A model generated the notes under the pieces. The model was given only the letters and a program-made list of their open reading frames with translations, was not told the DNA's origin and searched no databases. Both the position numbers and the translations under genes were made by a program. Positions 23,175 through 32,423 of a stretch of DNA of 38,311 bases are shown here, in pieces (within the stretch, counting starts at the first letter, position 1; every line of letters begins with the position of its first letter). Source of the stretch: Anabaena sp. UHCC 0204 (lineage in GTDB: Bacteria; Cyanobacteriota; Cyanobacteriia; Cyanobacteriales; Nostocaceae); contig NZ_VIKW01000039.1 in assembly GCF_009711975.1 (NCBI RefSeq), positions 1 through 38,311 on the forward strand, written 5' to 3'.

Positions 23175-25082
23175 ATGCACCTGAGTGAAATCACCCATCC
23201 TAACCAGTTGCATGGTTTGTCAATTCGGCAATTGCAACAAATTGCCCATCAAATTCGAGAGAAGCACCTACAAACCGTAGCAGCCACTGGGGGGCATTTG
23301 GGTCCGGGTTTAGGAGTTGTAGAATTAACTCTAGGACTTTATCAAACCCTAGATTTAGATCGAGATAAGGTGACATGGGATGTAGGACATCAAGCCTATC
23401 CTCACAAATTAATTACCGGACGCTACAGTGACTTCCACACTCTCCGGCAAAAAGACGGCGTTGCAGGTTATCTCAAACGCTGCGAAAACAAGTTTGATCA
23501 TTTTGGTGCAGGACACGCTTCTACAAGTATTTCTGCCGCATTGGGAATGGCTTTAGCCCGCGACTTAAAAGGAGAGAAATTTAAAACCGTTGCGGTGATT
23601 GGAGATGGTGCTTTAACTGGGGGTATGGCGTTAGAAGCTATTAACCATGCTGGACACCTACCCAAAACTAATCTTTTAGTGGTTCTCAATGACAACGAGA
23701 TGTCCATTTCTCCCAATGTGGGAGCAATTCCTCGTTATCTCAATAAAATGCGCCTGAGTCCGCCGGTGCAGTTTCTCTCTGAAGGGATTGAGGAACAGCT
23801 AAAACATCTTCCTTTCCTTGGTGAATCTATTTCTCCAGAACTGGAACGGATTAAAGAAGGAATGAAGCGGTTAGCTGTTCCTAAAGTCGGTGCAGTTTTT
23901 GAAGAACTGGGCTTTACCTACATGGGTCCAGTTGATGGGCATAATTTAGAGGAATTGATTGCAACATTCCAACAAGCTCATCAAATTACTGGGCCTGTTT
24001 TGGTTCATGTTGTCACCACTAAGGGTAAAGGTTATGAACTAGCTGAAAAGGATCAAGTAGGCTACCATGCCCAAACCCCCTTTAACTTGACTACTGGTAA
24101 AGCGATTCCTTCTAGTAAACCTAAACCTCCTGCTTACGCTAAGGTCTTTTCTCACACCTTAGTAAAACTGGCTGAACAAAATCCCCAAATCGTCGGTATC
24201 ACAGCCGCAATGGCTACTGGTACGGGTTTAGATAAACTCCAAGCGAAACTGCCTAATCAATACATTGATGTGGGTATTGCTGAACAACACGCTATCACTT
24301 TAGCAGCAGGTTTAGCTTGTGAAGGGATGCGTCCCGTCGCTGCTATCTATTCCACTTTCTTACAACGGGCTTACGACCAAATTATTCACGATGTTTGCAT
24401 CCAAAACCTACCTGTATTTTTCTGTTTAGACAGAGCAGGAATTGTTGGTGCTGATGGTCCTACTCATCAGGGTATGTATGATATTGCTTATCTGCGTTGT
24501 ATTCCGAATATGGTAGTCATGGCTCCCAAGGATGAAGCGGAATTACAACGGATGGTTGTGACTGGTATTAACCACACCGATAGTCCTATTTCTATGCGTT
24601 TCCCCCGTGGTAATGGTCACGGTGTCCCCTTAATGGAAGAAGGTTGGGAAGCTTTGGAAATCGGTAAGGGGGAAATTCTCCGCCAAGGTGATGATGTGTT
24701 AATCGTCGGTTACGGCACAATGGTTTATCCAGGAATGCAAGCGGCAGAAATTCTCAGCGAACATGGTATTGAAGCAACTGTGATTAATGCCCGTTTTGTC
24801 AAGCCTTTAGATACTGATTTGATTTTACCTTTGGCTAAACAAATTGGCCGGGTTGTCACTTTGGAGGAAGGTTGTTTAATGGGTGGCTTTGGTTCTGCGG
24901 TGACTGAAGCTTTAATGGATGCTAATATTTTAGTTCCTGTGAAGCGGATTGGTGTACCTGATATTTTGGTAGATCATGCCACACCTGATGAATCTTTTGC
25001 GGCTTTAGGGTTAAGCAGTCATCAAATTGCTGAAACTGTTTTGCAAGCTTTCTTTAAGAAAGAAGCTGCTGCTGTGGTTTAG
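23175..25082 (+). CDS. dxs: 1-deoxy-D-xylulose-5-phosphate synthase
   Basis: A 635-residue thiamine-diphosphate enzyme, normal length, that condenses pyruvate and glyceraldehyde 3-phosphate: the first step of the MEP pathway feeding carotenoids, the chlorophyll phytyl chain and quinones. Signature parts: [16 protein letters not shown] with His41, [34 protein letters not shown] (GDG at 143-145) closing with LNDNEMSIS for ThDP/Mg, [15 protein letters not shown] with the conserved Glu, and [16 protein letters not shown]. The start has AGAGAGGAAAAGC about 12 nt upstream. It is followed by a clear terminator, so probably a single-gene unit. Confidence 0.97.
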   Translation: MHLSEITHPNQLHGLSIRQLQQIAHQIREKHLQTVAATGGHLGPGLGVVELTLGLYQTLDLDRDKVTWDVGHQAYPHKLITGRYSDFHTLRQKDGVAGYLKRCENKFDHFGAGHASTSISAALGMALARDLKGEKFKTVAVIGDGALTGGMALEAINHAGHLPKTNLLVVLNDNEMSISPNVGAIPRYLNKMRLSPPVQFLSEGIEEQLKHLPFLGESISPELERIKEGMKRLAVPKVGAVFEELGFTYMGPVDGHNLEELIATFQQAHQITGPVLVHVVTTKGKGYELAEKDQVGYHAQTPFNLTTGKAIPSSKPKPPAYAKVFSHTLVKLAEQNPQIVGITAAMATGTGLDKLQAKLPNQYIDVGIAEQHAITLAAGLACEGMRPVAAIYSTFLQRAYDQIIHDVCIQNLPVFFCLDRAGIVGADGPTHQGMYDIAYLRCIPNMVVMAPKDEAELQRMVVTGINHTDSPISMRFPRGNGHGVPLMEEGWEALEIGKGEILRQGDDVLIVGYGTMVYPGMQAAEILSEHGIEATVINARFVKPLDTDLILPLAKQIGRVVTLEEGCLMGGFGSAVTEALMDANILVPVKRIGVPDILVDHATPDESFAALGLSSHQIAETVLQAFFKKEAAAVV

Positions 25083-25094
25083 TTAATTTTTTCG

Positions 25095-25117
25095 TTCCCA
25101 TACCAAAAGTATGGGAA
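25095..25117 (+). terminator. rho-independent terminator of dxs
   Basis: TTCCCATAC (25095-25103), loop CAAAA, GTATGGGAA (25109-25117), then a T-run a few bases on (ATTTTTT). Perfect 9-bp stem 12 nt after the dxs stop. Confidence 0.85.
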
Positions 25118-25328
25118 TGGTAATTTTTTGTCAGAATTAGGATTTTCAGGATGTGAGCGATCGCCTGCTCTATCTACAATCCGGGCGATCGCCATTTTTC
25201 TACTTGACAAGCTGGAAATAATTTTGTACACTTATGTTATAAGTAGAAATCTGTGGGCGCATATATAGGGTTTTATATTTTCTGAGTTGATATTTTCGGA
25301 ACGCGGATGAACGCAGATAGACGCAGAT

Positions 25329-25530
25329 TGTCTGAATCAGGATATCCAGGATGTCAGGATTTACAGAATGAAATCACAAAATATCTCTGAAAACTTCTTT
25401 CCTTGGTGTTCTGTGCAATTCATTATGTCTTTATTTATGCGGAAGTTTGATATATTTTAAAATACCTAAAAATGCCTATTCAATCTCACATCCTGTAAAT
25501 CCTAAAATCTTGGACATCCTGATTCAGACA
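25329..25530. repeat. 202-bp inverted-terminus element, copy left of the kinase gene
   Basis: TGTCTGAATCAGGATATCCA at the left and the complementary TGGACATCCTGATTCAGACA at the right are the outer parts of imperfect arms of about 42 bp (the arms share the TCAGGAT-CCA-GAT-AGGATTTACAG pattern). A second copy lies at 27820-28002. The 745-bp gene-free stretch 25083-25827 otherwise holds the dxs terminator, two HIP1-like sites near 25158 and 25188, a fragment of the AACGCAGAT repeat at 25300-25328, and an AT-rich leader before the kinase. Confidence 0.75.
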
Positions 25531-25827
25531 ATAATACACCCTTGGATTTTTCTCAAGACTATCATAACATAACCATCTCAGAAGTCAAGACCCTTGAAAT
25601 TACGTTGAGTCATTCGCAGCGATTCTCAATAATTTGAGGGTAAAAAAGGGTGTTTAAACTTTTTTGGAAAAATTGAGTTAAGAATTGTTAAGGTAGATCA
25701 CGCCAAGACGCAAACGGTGAGATGAAGAAAACAAGAAATATGAGATAATTTATTCTCTATTTGCGTAATTAGCGAGTATATTCTTGTATATGCTCTAAAT
25801 ATCAACGTATCTACCAAAACCTAACCC

Positions 25828-27741
25828 ATGAATCAGATATGTTGTCTGAACCCAGACTGTCATAATCCACCTGTTCTAGATACGACAAAGTTTTGTCCTA
25901 ATTGTGGTGTTTCTTTAGTTATCCTCAGAAACCGTTATCGTCCTGTTAAACCTTTGGGTGGTGGGGGTTTTGGGAAGACTTATTTAGCTGAAGATGTTGA
26001 TAAATTAAATGAGAAGTGTGTTATTAAACAATTTGCACCCCAAACTCAAAATACCTATGCTTTAAAAAAAGCTAAGGAGTTATTTGAGCAAGAAGCAATA
26101 CAACTAAAAGACCTCAAACATCCCCAAATTCCCCAATTACAAGCTTATTTTGATGAGGATGATTGTTTATATTTAATTCAAGATTTTATTGAAGGTGAAA
26201 ATTTATTAATTGAGTTAGCAAATCAAGGAACTTTTAACGAACAAAAAATCCGGGATTTGTTACTTGATTTATTACCAGTTTTACAAATAGTCCATAGTAA
26301 TAACATTATTCACCGCGACATTAAACCAGAAAATATTATGCGTCGTCGCAGTGATGGGAAATTATTTTTAATTGATTTTGGTGCTTCCAAACAACTGCAA
26401 GGTACAATGCGACCAGGTACAAAAATCGGTACTTTTGGTTATGCTGCTATAGAACAAATGGAAGATAGAGAGGTTTATCCTGCTAGTGATTTATTTAGTT
26501 TGGGTGCAACTTGCTTTCATTTAATGACTGGGGTTTATCCTGGGGATTTGTGGAACAGACAAGGTTACAGTTGGGTGAAAGATTGGCGTAAACATTTACA
26601 GCAATCTGTGAGTTTAGAATTAGGACAAATTTTAGATAAGTTATTAAAACTAGAAAATCAAGACCGTTATCAGTCAGTAGAAGAAGTTTTACAAGCCTTA
26701 AAAGCACCTCCAAAAACTAATTATTCCCGTCGTGGTTTTTTGCAAATTGCAGGTTTAGTGGTTGGAGGATTTACCATAGCCGTAATATTACCAACTATAT
26801 TTGGGAATAAGAATCGAAAACTTACCAAACCATTAGTAATTCTAAAAAATATCACCTCAGCAATTTTAGTTAATACCCTGACTGGTCATTTTGACGGAGT
26901 TAATTCCCTAGCAATTAGCCCTGATGGTAAGATTTTAGTTAGTGGTAGTGGTGACAAAAAGATCAAAATCTGGAATTTGCCAACAGGAAAATTGAAATCT
27001 ACCCTCACTGGTCATAAGACCTCGATTAGTTACCTAGCCGTCACCCCCGATGCTAGGACTTTAGTCAGTGCAAGTTGGGACGACACTATCAAAATCTGGA
27101 ACTTGCAAACGGGAAAATTGAAATCTACTCTCACTGGTCATAGTAACGGGGTTTATTCCCTAGCAATTAGCCCCGATGGTAAGATTTTAGTTAGTGGTAG
27201 TGGTGACAAAAAGATCAAAATCTGGAACTTGCAAACAGGAAAATTAAAATCTACCCTCACTGGTCATTCTAACTGGGTTAGTTCCCTAGCGATTAGCCCC
27301 GATGGCAAAATTTTGGTCAGTGGTAGTTATGACAAGACTATCAAAATCTGGAATTTGCTAACGGGAAAATTGAAATCTACCCTCACTGGTCATTCTAACT
27401 GGGTTCATTCCCTAGCAATCAGCCCCGATGGTAAGACTTTGGTAACTGGTAGTGCTGACAACACTATCAAAATCTGGAACTTGCAAACAGGAAAATTAAA
27501 ATTTACCCTCACTGGTCATTCTGGCTGGGTTCGTTTTGTAACTATCAGCCCTGATGGTAAGACTTTGGTCAGTGGAAGTTGGGATGACACTATCAAAATC
27601 TGGAACTTGCAAACAGGAAAATTAAAATCTACCCTTACTGATCATTCTAATGATGTTAATGCTTTAGCTATTAGCCCTGATGGTAAGACTTTGGTCAGTG
27701 GAAGTAATGACAATACTATCAAAATTTGGCGGTTGGAATAA
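25828..27741 (+). CDS. zinc-ribbon Ser/Thr protein kinase with TM segment and WD40 propeller
   Basis: 637 residues. Domains: zinc ribbon (Cys5, Cys6, Cys11 and CPNC 23-26); kinase about 34-295 with glycine loop GGGGFGKT (44-51), Lys67, catalytic HRDIKPEN (Asp164) and DFG (183-185), all intact; a transmembrane helix about 304-325; and seven WD40 repeats of 42 residues from about 345, enough for one closed propeller. SRRGFLQIAGLVVGG just before the helix resembles a twin-arginine signal, which would put the propeller outside the cytoplasm and the kinase inside. Repeats 2-7 are nearly identical in DNA (126-nt period), a sign of recent amplification or gene conversion. Cyanobacterial Pkn2-type kinases have this plan; the ligand and targets are unknown. 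The gene is flanked by two copies of one inverted-terminus repeat. Confidence 0.93.
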   Translation: MNQICCLNPDCHNPPVLDTTKFCPNCGVSLVILRNRYRPVKPLGGGGFGKTYLAEDVDKLNEKCVIKQFAPQTQNTYALKKAKELFEQEAIQLKDLKHPQIPQLQAYFDEDDCLYLIQDFIEGENLLIELANQGTFNEQKIRDLLLDLLPVLQIVHSNNIIHRDIKPENIMRRRSDGKLFLIDFGASKQLQGTMRPGTKIGTFGYAAIEQMEDREVYPASDLFSLGATCFHLMTGVYPGDLWNRQGYSWVKDWRKHLQQSVSLELGQILDKLLKLENQDRYQSVEEVLQALKAPPKTNYSRRGFLQIAGLVVGGFTIAVILPTIFGNKNRKLTKPLVILKNITSAILVNTLTGHFDGVNSLAISPDGKILVSGSGDKKIKIWNLPTGKLKSTLTGHKTSISYLAVTPDARTLVSASWDDTIKIWNLQTGKLKSTLTGHSNGVYSLAISPDGKILVSGSGDKKIKIWNLQTGKLKSTLTGHSNWVSSLAISPDGKILVSGSYDKTIKIWNLLTGKLKSTLTGHSNWVHSLAISPDGKTLVTGSADNTIKIWNLQTGKLKFTLTGHSGWVRFVTISPDGKTLVSGSWDDTIKIWNLQTGKLKSTLTDHSNDVNALAISPDGKTLVSGSNDNTIKIWRLE

Positions 27742-27819
27742 CCTGAATCAGGATAACCAGGATTAAAGGATTTACAGGATATCTTTTTTGCGTCTTTGCG
27801 TGAGGAAATAGATAAATTT

Positions 27820-28002
27820 TGTCTGAATCAGGATATCCAGGATGTGAGGATGTAGAGGATGAAATTGCAAAATCTCTCTAAAACCTCTTACCTTCGTGTT
27901 CTTCGTACCTTCGTGGTTCATTCTTCCATGACTTGTGCGTAACCAACCATCATCAAACAACATCCTGAAAATCCTAAAATCCTGGACATCCTGATTCTGA
28001 CA
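27820..28002. repeat. 183-bp inverted-terminus element, copy right of the kinase gene
   Basis: Same ends as the 25329-25530 element (TGTCTGAATCAGGATATCCA, and TGGACATCCTGATTCTGACA at the right) and a related first half inside (GATGAAAT..CAAAAT.TCTCT..AAAC.TCTT). Its centre contains the CCTTCGTGTTCTTCG repeat. A short related fragment (ACCTGAATCAGGATAACC) also follows the kinase stop at 27741. Confidence 0.75.
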
Positions 28003-28050
28003 AAAAAAGGTTAAATTATAATAGTATCCCACTTACAGGATTGAGAAATA

Positions 28051-28614
28051 ATGACCACCGTAATTAATCAATCCCTAACCTTAGCAGAATTTCTCAAACT
28101 CCCAGAAACAAAACCAGTCAGGGAATATATCAACGGGGAAATTATTACTAAACCCATGCCCAAAGGAAAACATAGCCGCTTACAATTAAGACTATGCAAT
28201 AGTATTAATGATATCACAGAAAACGAAAAAATCGCTTATGCTTTTCCTGAATTGCGTTGTAGTTTTGGTGTACGTTCCGTAGTTCCTGATATCGCGGTTT
28301 TGAAATGGTCAAATATTCCCTTTACTGCTGAAGGTGAAGTCCCTAATGATTTTTTCATCCCTCCAGATTGGACTATAGAAATTCTCTCTCCTGAACAAAA
28401 TTCAACTCGCGTGATCGATAATATTTTATATTGTTTAAATCATGGTTCTTCATTAGGTTGGTTAATAGATCCTGAAGATCGTTCTATTTTGATTTTTCGC
28501 CCTCATCAACAACCAGAACTATTACGCGGTGATCAGCAGTTACAAATATTAGAATGGATAGATTTACAGTTAACTGTAAATCAAATATTTGGGTGGTTAA
28601 AAATGATGGTTTAA
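28051..28614 (+). CDS. Uma2 family endonuclease-like protein, copy 1
   Basis: A 187-residue Uma2/DUF820 protein with a PD-(D/E)XK nuclease fold. Seen: LAEFLKLPETKPVREYINGE, KHSRLQLRL, FPELRCSFGVRSVVPDIAVL with Asp80, WTIEILSPEQN with Glu110, and LGWLIDPEDRSILIFRP. The Asp-Glu pair is intact. The family is hugely amplified in cyanobacteria and its biological role is unsettled. The paralogue at 33107 on the other strand has the same length and order. It follows the right copy of the inverted-terminus element by about 50 bp. Confidence 0.88.
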   Translation: MTTVINQSLTLAEFLKLPETKPVREYINGEIITKPMPKGKHSRLQLRLCNSINDITENEKIAYAFPELRCSFGVRSVVPDIAVLKWSNIPFTAEGEVPNDFFIPPDWTIEILSPEQNSTRVIDNILYCLNHGSSLGWLIDPEDRSILIFRPHQQPELLRGDQQLQILEWIDLQLTVNQIFGWLKMMV

Positions 28615-28634
28615 TTCTAGTTTCTAGATTATAC

Positions 28635-28722
28635 GGCGTTGCCGATCGCCATATTGAAGTAGGAAATTGAAAAGTCAAAAATTGCAAATTCTTACTCTCT
28701 GAGACTCTACGTGAGGTAAAAT
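28635..28722. repeat. left part of the GGCGTTGC-ended element
   Basis: GGCGTTGCCGATCGCCATAT and GAAGTAGGAAATTGAAAAGT match the 3931 element from its left end through CTTACTCTCTG, lacking the 15 bases present at about 3944-3958 there, and lacking the right terminus. Confidence 0.6.
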
Positions 28723-28743
28723 TATACAAAATATTTTATCAAT

Positions 28744-28842
28744 CCTCATACTGAAGTATTAGCTGGGTTTAATGTGGTTGAGGGTGAAGCAATAAAATAT
28801 TTACCAGCGGTAATAGAGTCTCTGATGGGAGAACCTGCTTAA
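28744..28842 (+). other. orphan reading-frame fragment
   Basis: A 32-codon open stretch (PHTEVLAGFNVVEGEAIKYL, ending SLMGEPA, then stop) with normal-looking codon use but no start codon. It reads like the tail of a lost gene. I do not recognise the family. The remainder of 28615-28944 is the repeat above and a leader for the antiporter. Confidence 0.3.
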
Positions 28843-28944
28843 TTCCCGAAGATATATCTAAAAATAGTTAACATCGGCATTTGTGTTTTCTGCAAGGACT
28901 AGATACTTTAGTGAAGTGCCAACGTACTAGCTAAACAAATATCT

Positions 28945-30966
28945 ATGAACGTAAATGCGATCGCAATTTTGTTTCCTGCTATGGTATCTACGCCCATTAA
29001 AGAGCCAGTACCAGTATTTTTGACGATTCTGGGCATTATGCTGATTGCGCCCCTGCTGTTTGAGAAAATTCGGCTACCGGGGATTGTGGGATTAATCTTA
29101 GCGGGGGTGATTGTTGGACCTAACGGTTTGGGATTTTTGGCACGGGATAACACTATTGTCCTTTTAGGTACAGTTGGGTTGTTGTTCCTCATGTTTATGG
29201 CAGGTTTGGAAACCAGCCTCGATGACATGAAATATAATGCAGATAAGGCATTAATCTTTGGAGTAGCCACCTTTGCTGTCCCCATGGTACTAGGCACAGG
29301 GGCGATGTTAGCCATAGGTTACGGTTTTTTACCTGCAATTTTAGTTGCTTCCTGTTTCGCTTCCCATACTCTGCTGGCTTTACCTGTGGTAAGTAAGCTG
29401 GGAATTATGCGATCGCCTGTTTTGACGACTACTCTCGGTGGTACTCTGATCACTAATATCCTGGCGTTGTTAGTATTAGCTATTGTCGTCAGGGCGCACC
29501 AAGGTAATTTAACTTTACAGTTTTGGTTATTTCTCATTCCTTCACTGATTATCTATACCTTCCTCACACTCTGGGGTGTTCCCCGTCTGGGAAAATGGTT
29601 TTTTAGAAAATTTGGACATGATGAAGGGGCAGAGTTTACCTTCGTTCTTGCTACTCTGTTTGTAGTGTCTTATGGAGCAGAAGTAGTCAAAATTGAGCCG
29701 ATTATTGGTGCTTTTTTAGCGGGAGTTGCGATTACCCAATTGATTCCCCAACTTAGCCCTTTGATGAATCGGATTCAATTTATTGGTAATACTCTGTTTG
29801 TACCATTTTTCCTGATTTCTGTGGGAATGTTGGTGAATCCTGGGATTTTGATTCAAGAACCGCGATCGCTCATTGTCTCCGGTGTGATGGTGACAGTGGC
29901 TATAGTTGCTAAATACATCCCGGCTTGGGGTGCGGGTAAGTTATTTGGATACAACTTTGATAATATTATGGTCTTGTTTGGGCTATCTGTAGCTCAAGCA
30001 GCTTCTACTTTGGCAGCAATTACCGTTGCTTACAATATTGAATTGGTTGATCAATTAACAGTGAATGGGACGATCGCCATGATTTTAGTTACCTGCATTG
30101 CTTCCCCTTGGGTGACAGCAAAGTGGGGACAAAAACTGAAAACAGGAAATGTTGTTCCCCAAAAGCGCGAAAGTGGTAGTTTAGGCGATCGCGTTTTAGT
30201 TCCTGTTGCTAACCCAAATACTGAAGATAACTTGTTAAAGTTAGCAATCCTCTTAGCTAAATCAGCCGCTGGTACACTTCTACCTCTACATATCATCATC
30301 GAGGAAGGTGAACCAATTTCCCCAAATGCTAAGGTTAGACAAAATCAGTTACTTTCCACCGCAGAAATGATTGCTCATGCAGCAGTTACTAATGTTACAC
30401 CCATTGGTAGAATTGATGAATCAATAGACAAAGGTATTGCCAGAGTAGCACAAGAACAGCAAGCAAGTGTGATAGTCTGCGGTTGGAAAGGTTACTCTAC
30501 TTACCAAGAAAATTTATTTGGCGGCGTAATTGATAAAATTGTCCAACGCAGTTCTATGCCTGTTTTGGTAACTCGTTTTCCTTTACCTATTGAGCATACA
30601 GCCAGAGTGTTTCTCGCTTTCACCAGCCAACAAGCTAATGCTAGTTCTTTTCAAGAAAGTATCAAATTAGCCAAAAATCTCGCCGCAGAACTCAAAGCAT
30701 CTTTACAACTATTGGAAGTTGTTAACACAAAAGGAGTAGATATTGATTATATTGATGCGGGACTAGCAGCGGATACACCTATTCAAAAAGTCCGGGGTAA
30801 TTTTGTTACAGAAGTATCACGGTTACTGAATACAAATGATTTATTGTTGTTAAATGGTTCTGTAGCCCAGAAAACTCAGATATTTTCACTTCTTGGTCAT
30901 GTCCCCGAAGCGATCGCTCGCAATCACCCGCAATTGGCAATGATCATTGCATATTTACCTCAATAA
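28945..30966 (+). CDS. CPA2-family cation:proton antiporter with C-terminal Usp-like region
   Basis: 673 residues. About twelve membrane spans to residue about 400: VFLTILGIMLIAPLLFEKIRL-type start (LPGIVGLILAGVIVGPNGLG is the family's first motif), LLGTVGLLFLMFMAGLE, ILVASCFASHTLLALPVV, IIGAFLAGVAIT and PFFLISVGMLV. From about 420 the protein is soluble: RVLVPVANPNTEDNLLKLAI begins a universal-stress-protein-like domain (VIVCGWKGYST, SSMPVLVTRFP), followed by a second, weaker repeat to the end. CPA2 antiporters exchange Na+ or K+ for H+; ion preference cannot be read here. Met13 (28981) is an alternative start. The gene stands alone; antisense frames are shadows. Confidence 0.88.
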   Translation: MNVNAIAILFPAMVSTPIKEPVPVFLTILGIMLIAPLLFEKIRLPGIVGLILAGVIVGPNGLGFLARDNTIVLLGTVGLLFLMFMAGLETSLDDMKYNADKALIFGVATFAVPMVLGTGAMLAIGYGFLPAILVASCFASHTLLALPVVSKLGIMRSPVLTTTLGGTLITNILALLVLAIVVRAHQGNLTLQFWLFLIPSLIIYTFLTLWGVPRLGKWFFRKFGHDEGAEFTFVLATLFVVSYGAEVVKIEPIIGAFLAGVAITQLIPQLSPLMNRIQFIGNTLFVPFFLISVGMLVNPGILIQEPRSLIVSGVMVTVAIVAKYIPAWGAGKLFGYNFDNIMVLFGLSVAQAASTLAAITVAYNIELVDQLTVNGTIAMILVTCIASPWVTAKWGQKLKTGNVVPQKRESGSLGDRVLVPVANPNTEDNLLKLAILLAKSAAGTLLPLHIIIEEGEPISPNAKVRQNQLLSTAEMIAHAAVTNVTPIGRIDESIDKGIARVAQEQQASVIVCGWKGYSTYQENLFGGVIDKIVQRSSMPVLVTRFPLPIEHTARVFLAFTSQQANASSFQESIKLAKNLAAELKASLQLLEVVNTKGVDIDYIDAGLAADTPIQKVRGNFVTEVSRLLNTNDLLLLNGSVAQKTQIFSLLGHVPEAIARNHPQLAMIIAYLPQ

Positions 30967-30995
30967 AAGGTGACTGACAGGATATAGCGATTTCC

Positions 30996-31113
30996 GGCGT
31001 TGCTGAATAAAAGTATGAATTTATCTCACGCAGAGACGCAGAGGCACAGAGAGTAAGAGATGGACGCGGATAAACGCAGATAAATTTGTACTTCAGTAGA
31101 TGAGGAAATGCTA
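30996..31113. repeat. adjacent fragments of two dispersed repeats
   Basis: GGCGTTGCTGAATAAAAGTA (30996 on) continues through CTCACGCAGAGACGCAGAGG, related to the 3931 element; it runs into GGACGCGGATAAACGCAGAT and TTTGTACTTCAGTAGATG, a decayed copy of the 68-bp element. Together they fill most of the 223-bp spacer. Confidence 0.5.
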
Positions 31114-31189
31114 TAGCCTGGAAACCTATAAAATTGTAGAAGCTGGTAGAATGCAAAAGGTGAATTTACAATAATTTAAAGCTGATAAT

Positions 31190-31705
31190 ATGCCGAAAAT
31201 GCTCAAAATATCCAATGGTAGTGCGATCGCTCCTTTTTCTGTAAGTATCACCAGATTACAGAATATTATTTTTTCGGTATTCCTCACCCTCATAATTACT
31301 TTAATAGTTCCTGCATCTGCTTGGGCTTCTAGCTTGGGAATTGAGTCTGGACATCTCTCTCCTTGTCCAGCTTCTCCAAACTGTGTTGTTAGCCAAAATG
31401 CTGATGCTCAACACGCTATTGAACCGATTACTTATCATATAGACAGAGATAAAGCTAGAGAGATATTACTTAAGGTTCTGACTGTTGTTCCCCGCACAGA
31501 AGTGATAGAACAAACAGATAATTATATTCATGCTCTTTCTAAAAGCCGCATTTTCAAATTTGTTGATGATGTAGAGTTTTATTTTCCCAGCGATGAGTCG
31601 GTAATTCATATTCGTTCATCATCTCGCGTGGGAGAGTCGGATCTTGGTGTGAATCGGACTCGTGTAGAACAAATTCGTTTAGCTTTACGAGATTTAAATA
31701 TTTAA
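31190..31705 (+). CDS. DUF1499 family exported protein
   Basis: 171 residues. A hydrophobic signal segment (about 24-46, FSVFLTLIITLIVPASAWAS) ends in an Ala-x-Ala-type site, so the protein is probably secreted or lipid-facing in the periplasm or thylakoid lumen. Then the DUF1499 hallmarks: CPASPNCVVSQ (two cysteines), a TEVIEQTDNYIHALSKSRIF stretch, FVDDVEFYF, and SSSRVGESDLGVNRTRVEQIR. Function of DUF1499 is unknown; it is frequent in phototrophs. A second ATG at 31199 is possible. It is monocistronic, after repeats and about 120 bp before DUF29 copy 4. Confidence 0.85.
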   Translation: MPKMLKISNGSAIAPFSVSITRLQNIIFSVFLTLIITLIVPASAWASSLGIESGHLSPCPASPNCVVSQNADAQHAIEPITYHIDRDKAREILLKVLTVVPRTEVIEQTDNYIHALSKSRIFKFVDDVEFYFPSDESVIHIRSSSRVGESDLGVNRTRVEQIRLALRDLNI

Positions 31706-31828
31706 TTTGACCTGGTATCTGAAACGAAACAGACTTTCAGTGCCTCAAATTAAATGGCTAATTTTATTTCACTCTAGGGAATTCTTGAATAGAGATTGCA
31801 GATAGTTGAGAATTGAAAAGGTAAAAAT

Positions 31829-32284
31829 ATGAGAATTACTACCAATTTAAAAGAACTCTATGAAACCGATGATAGTTTATGGTTAGAAGAAACTATTGAA
31901 TTATTAAAACACAAACAGTTTAATCAACTTGATTTAGAAAACTTAATTGAGGAATTGACAAGTTTGGGTAAAAGAGATTTAGCTAAAGCCAAAAGTCTTT
32001 TAAGGCAAATTATTATTCATTTATTATTAATTCAATATTGGCAGGTAGAATATGAAAGAAACTATCGTCATTGGATTGGAGAAGTTAAAACTTTTAGATA
32101 TGATTTGAATAATCATTTGACGACAAATTTAATTAATAAGTTAGAGGATGATTTAGGGAATATTTATGAAAGCGCGGTTGATTTTGTGAAAAGTAAAACT
32201 GATTTAACTGTTTTTCCAGAAAAGTGTCCTTATACTTTGGGTCAGTTGTTAGATGATGATTATTTACCTGAAAGATATTCATAA
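31829..32284 (+). CDS. DUF29 family protein, copy 4
   Basis: A 151-residue canonical DUF29 protein: LYETDDSLWLEETIELLKHK, LDLENLIEELTSLGKRD, SLLRQIIIHLLLIQYW, then FPEKCPYTLGQLLDDDYLPE. It is closest in plan to the copy at 14844 (both have YE-D--LW, ---HLL, FPE-CP-T) and clearly different from the tandem pair at 3291/4151. Start ATG 31829 has GAAAAGG about 8 nt before it. Function unknown. Confidence 0.85.
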   Translation: MRITTNLKELYETDDSLWLEETIELLKHKQFNQLDLENLIEELTSLGKRDLAKAKSLLRQIIIHLLLIQYWQVEYERNYRHWIGEVKTFRYDLNNHLTTNLINKLEDDLGNIYESAVDFVKSKTDLTVFPEKCPYTLGQLLDDDYLPERYS

Positions 32285-32325
32285 GGTAAAATTTCAATTT
32301 ATTTTTTTGCGTGAAATTAAATAAT

Positions 32326-32365
32326 GAATGAACCACGAAGAAGCGAAGGACACGAAGAGAAGAGA
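32326..32365. repeat. ACCACGAAG-type dispersed repeat
   Basis: GAACCACGAAGAAGCGAAGG followed by ACACGAAGAG, related to the sequence inside the MITE at 4711-4740. It occupies the spacer between two convergent genes. Confidence 0.55.
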
Positions 32366-32423
32366 GTTTCAGAGAGATTTTTCGTGAGTCTTGGCAATAT
32401 TAAAGGTTTTTTGGTGGGTTTGA

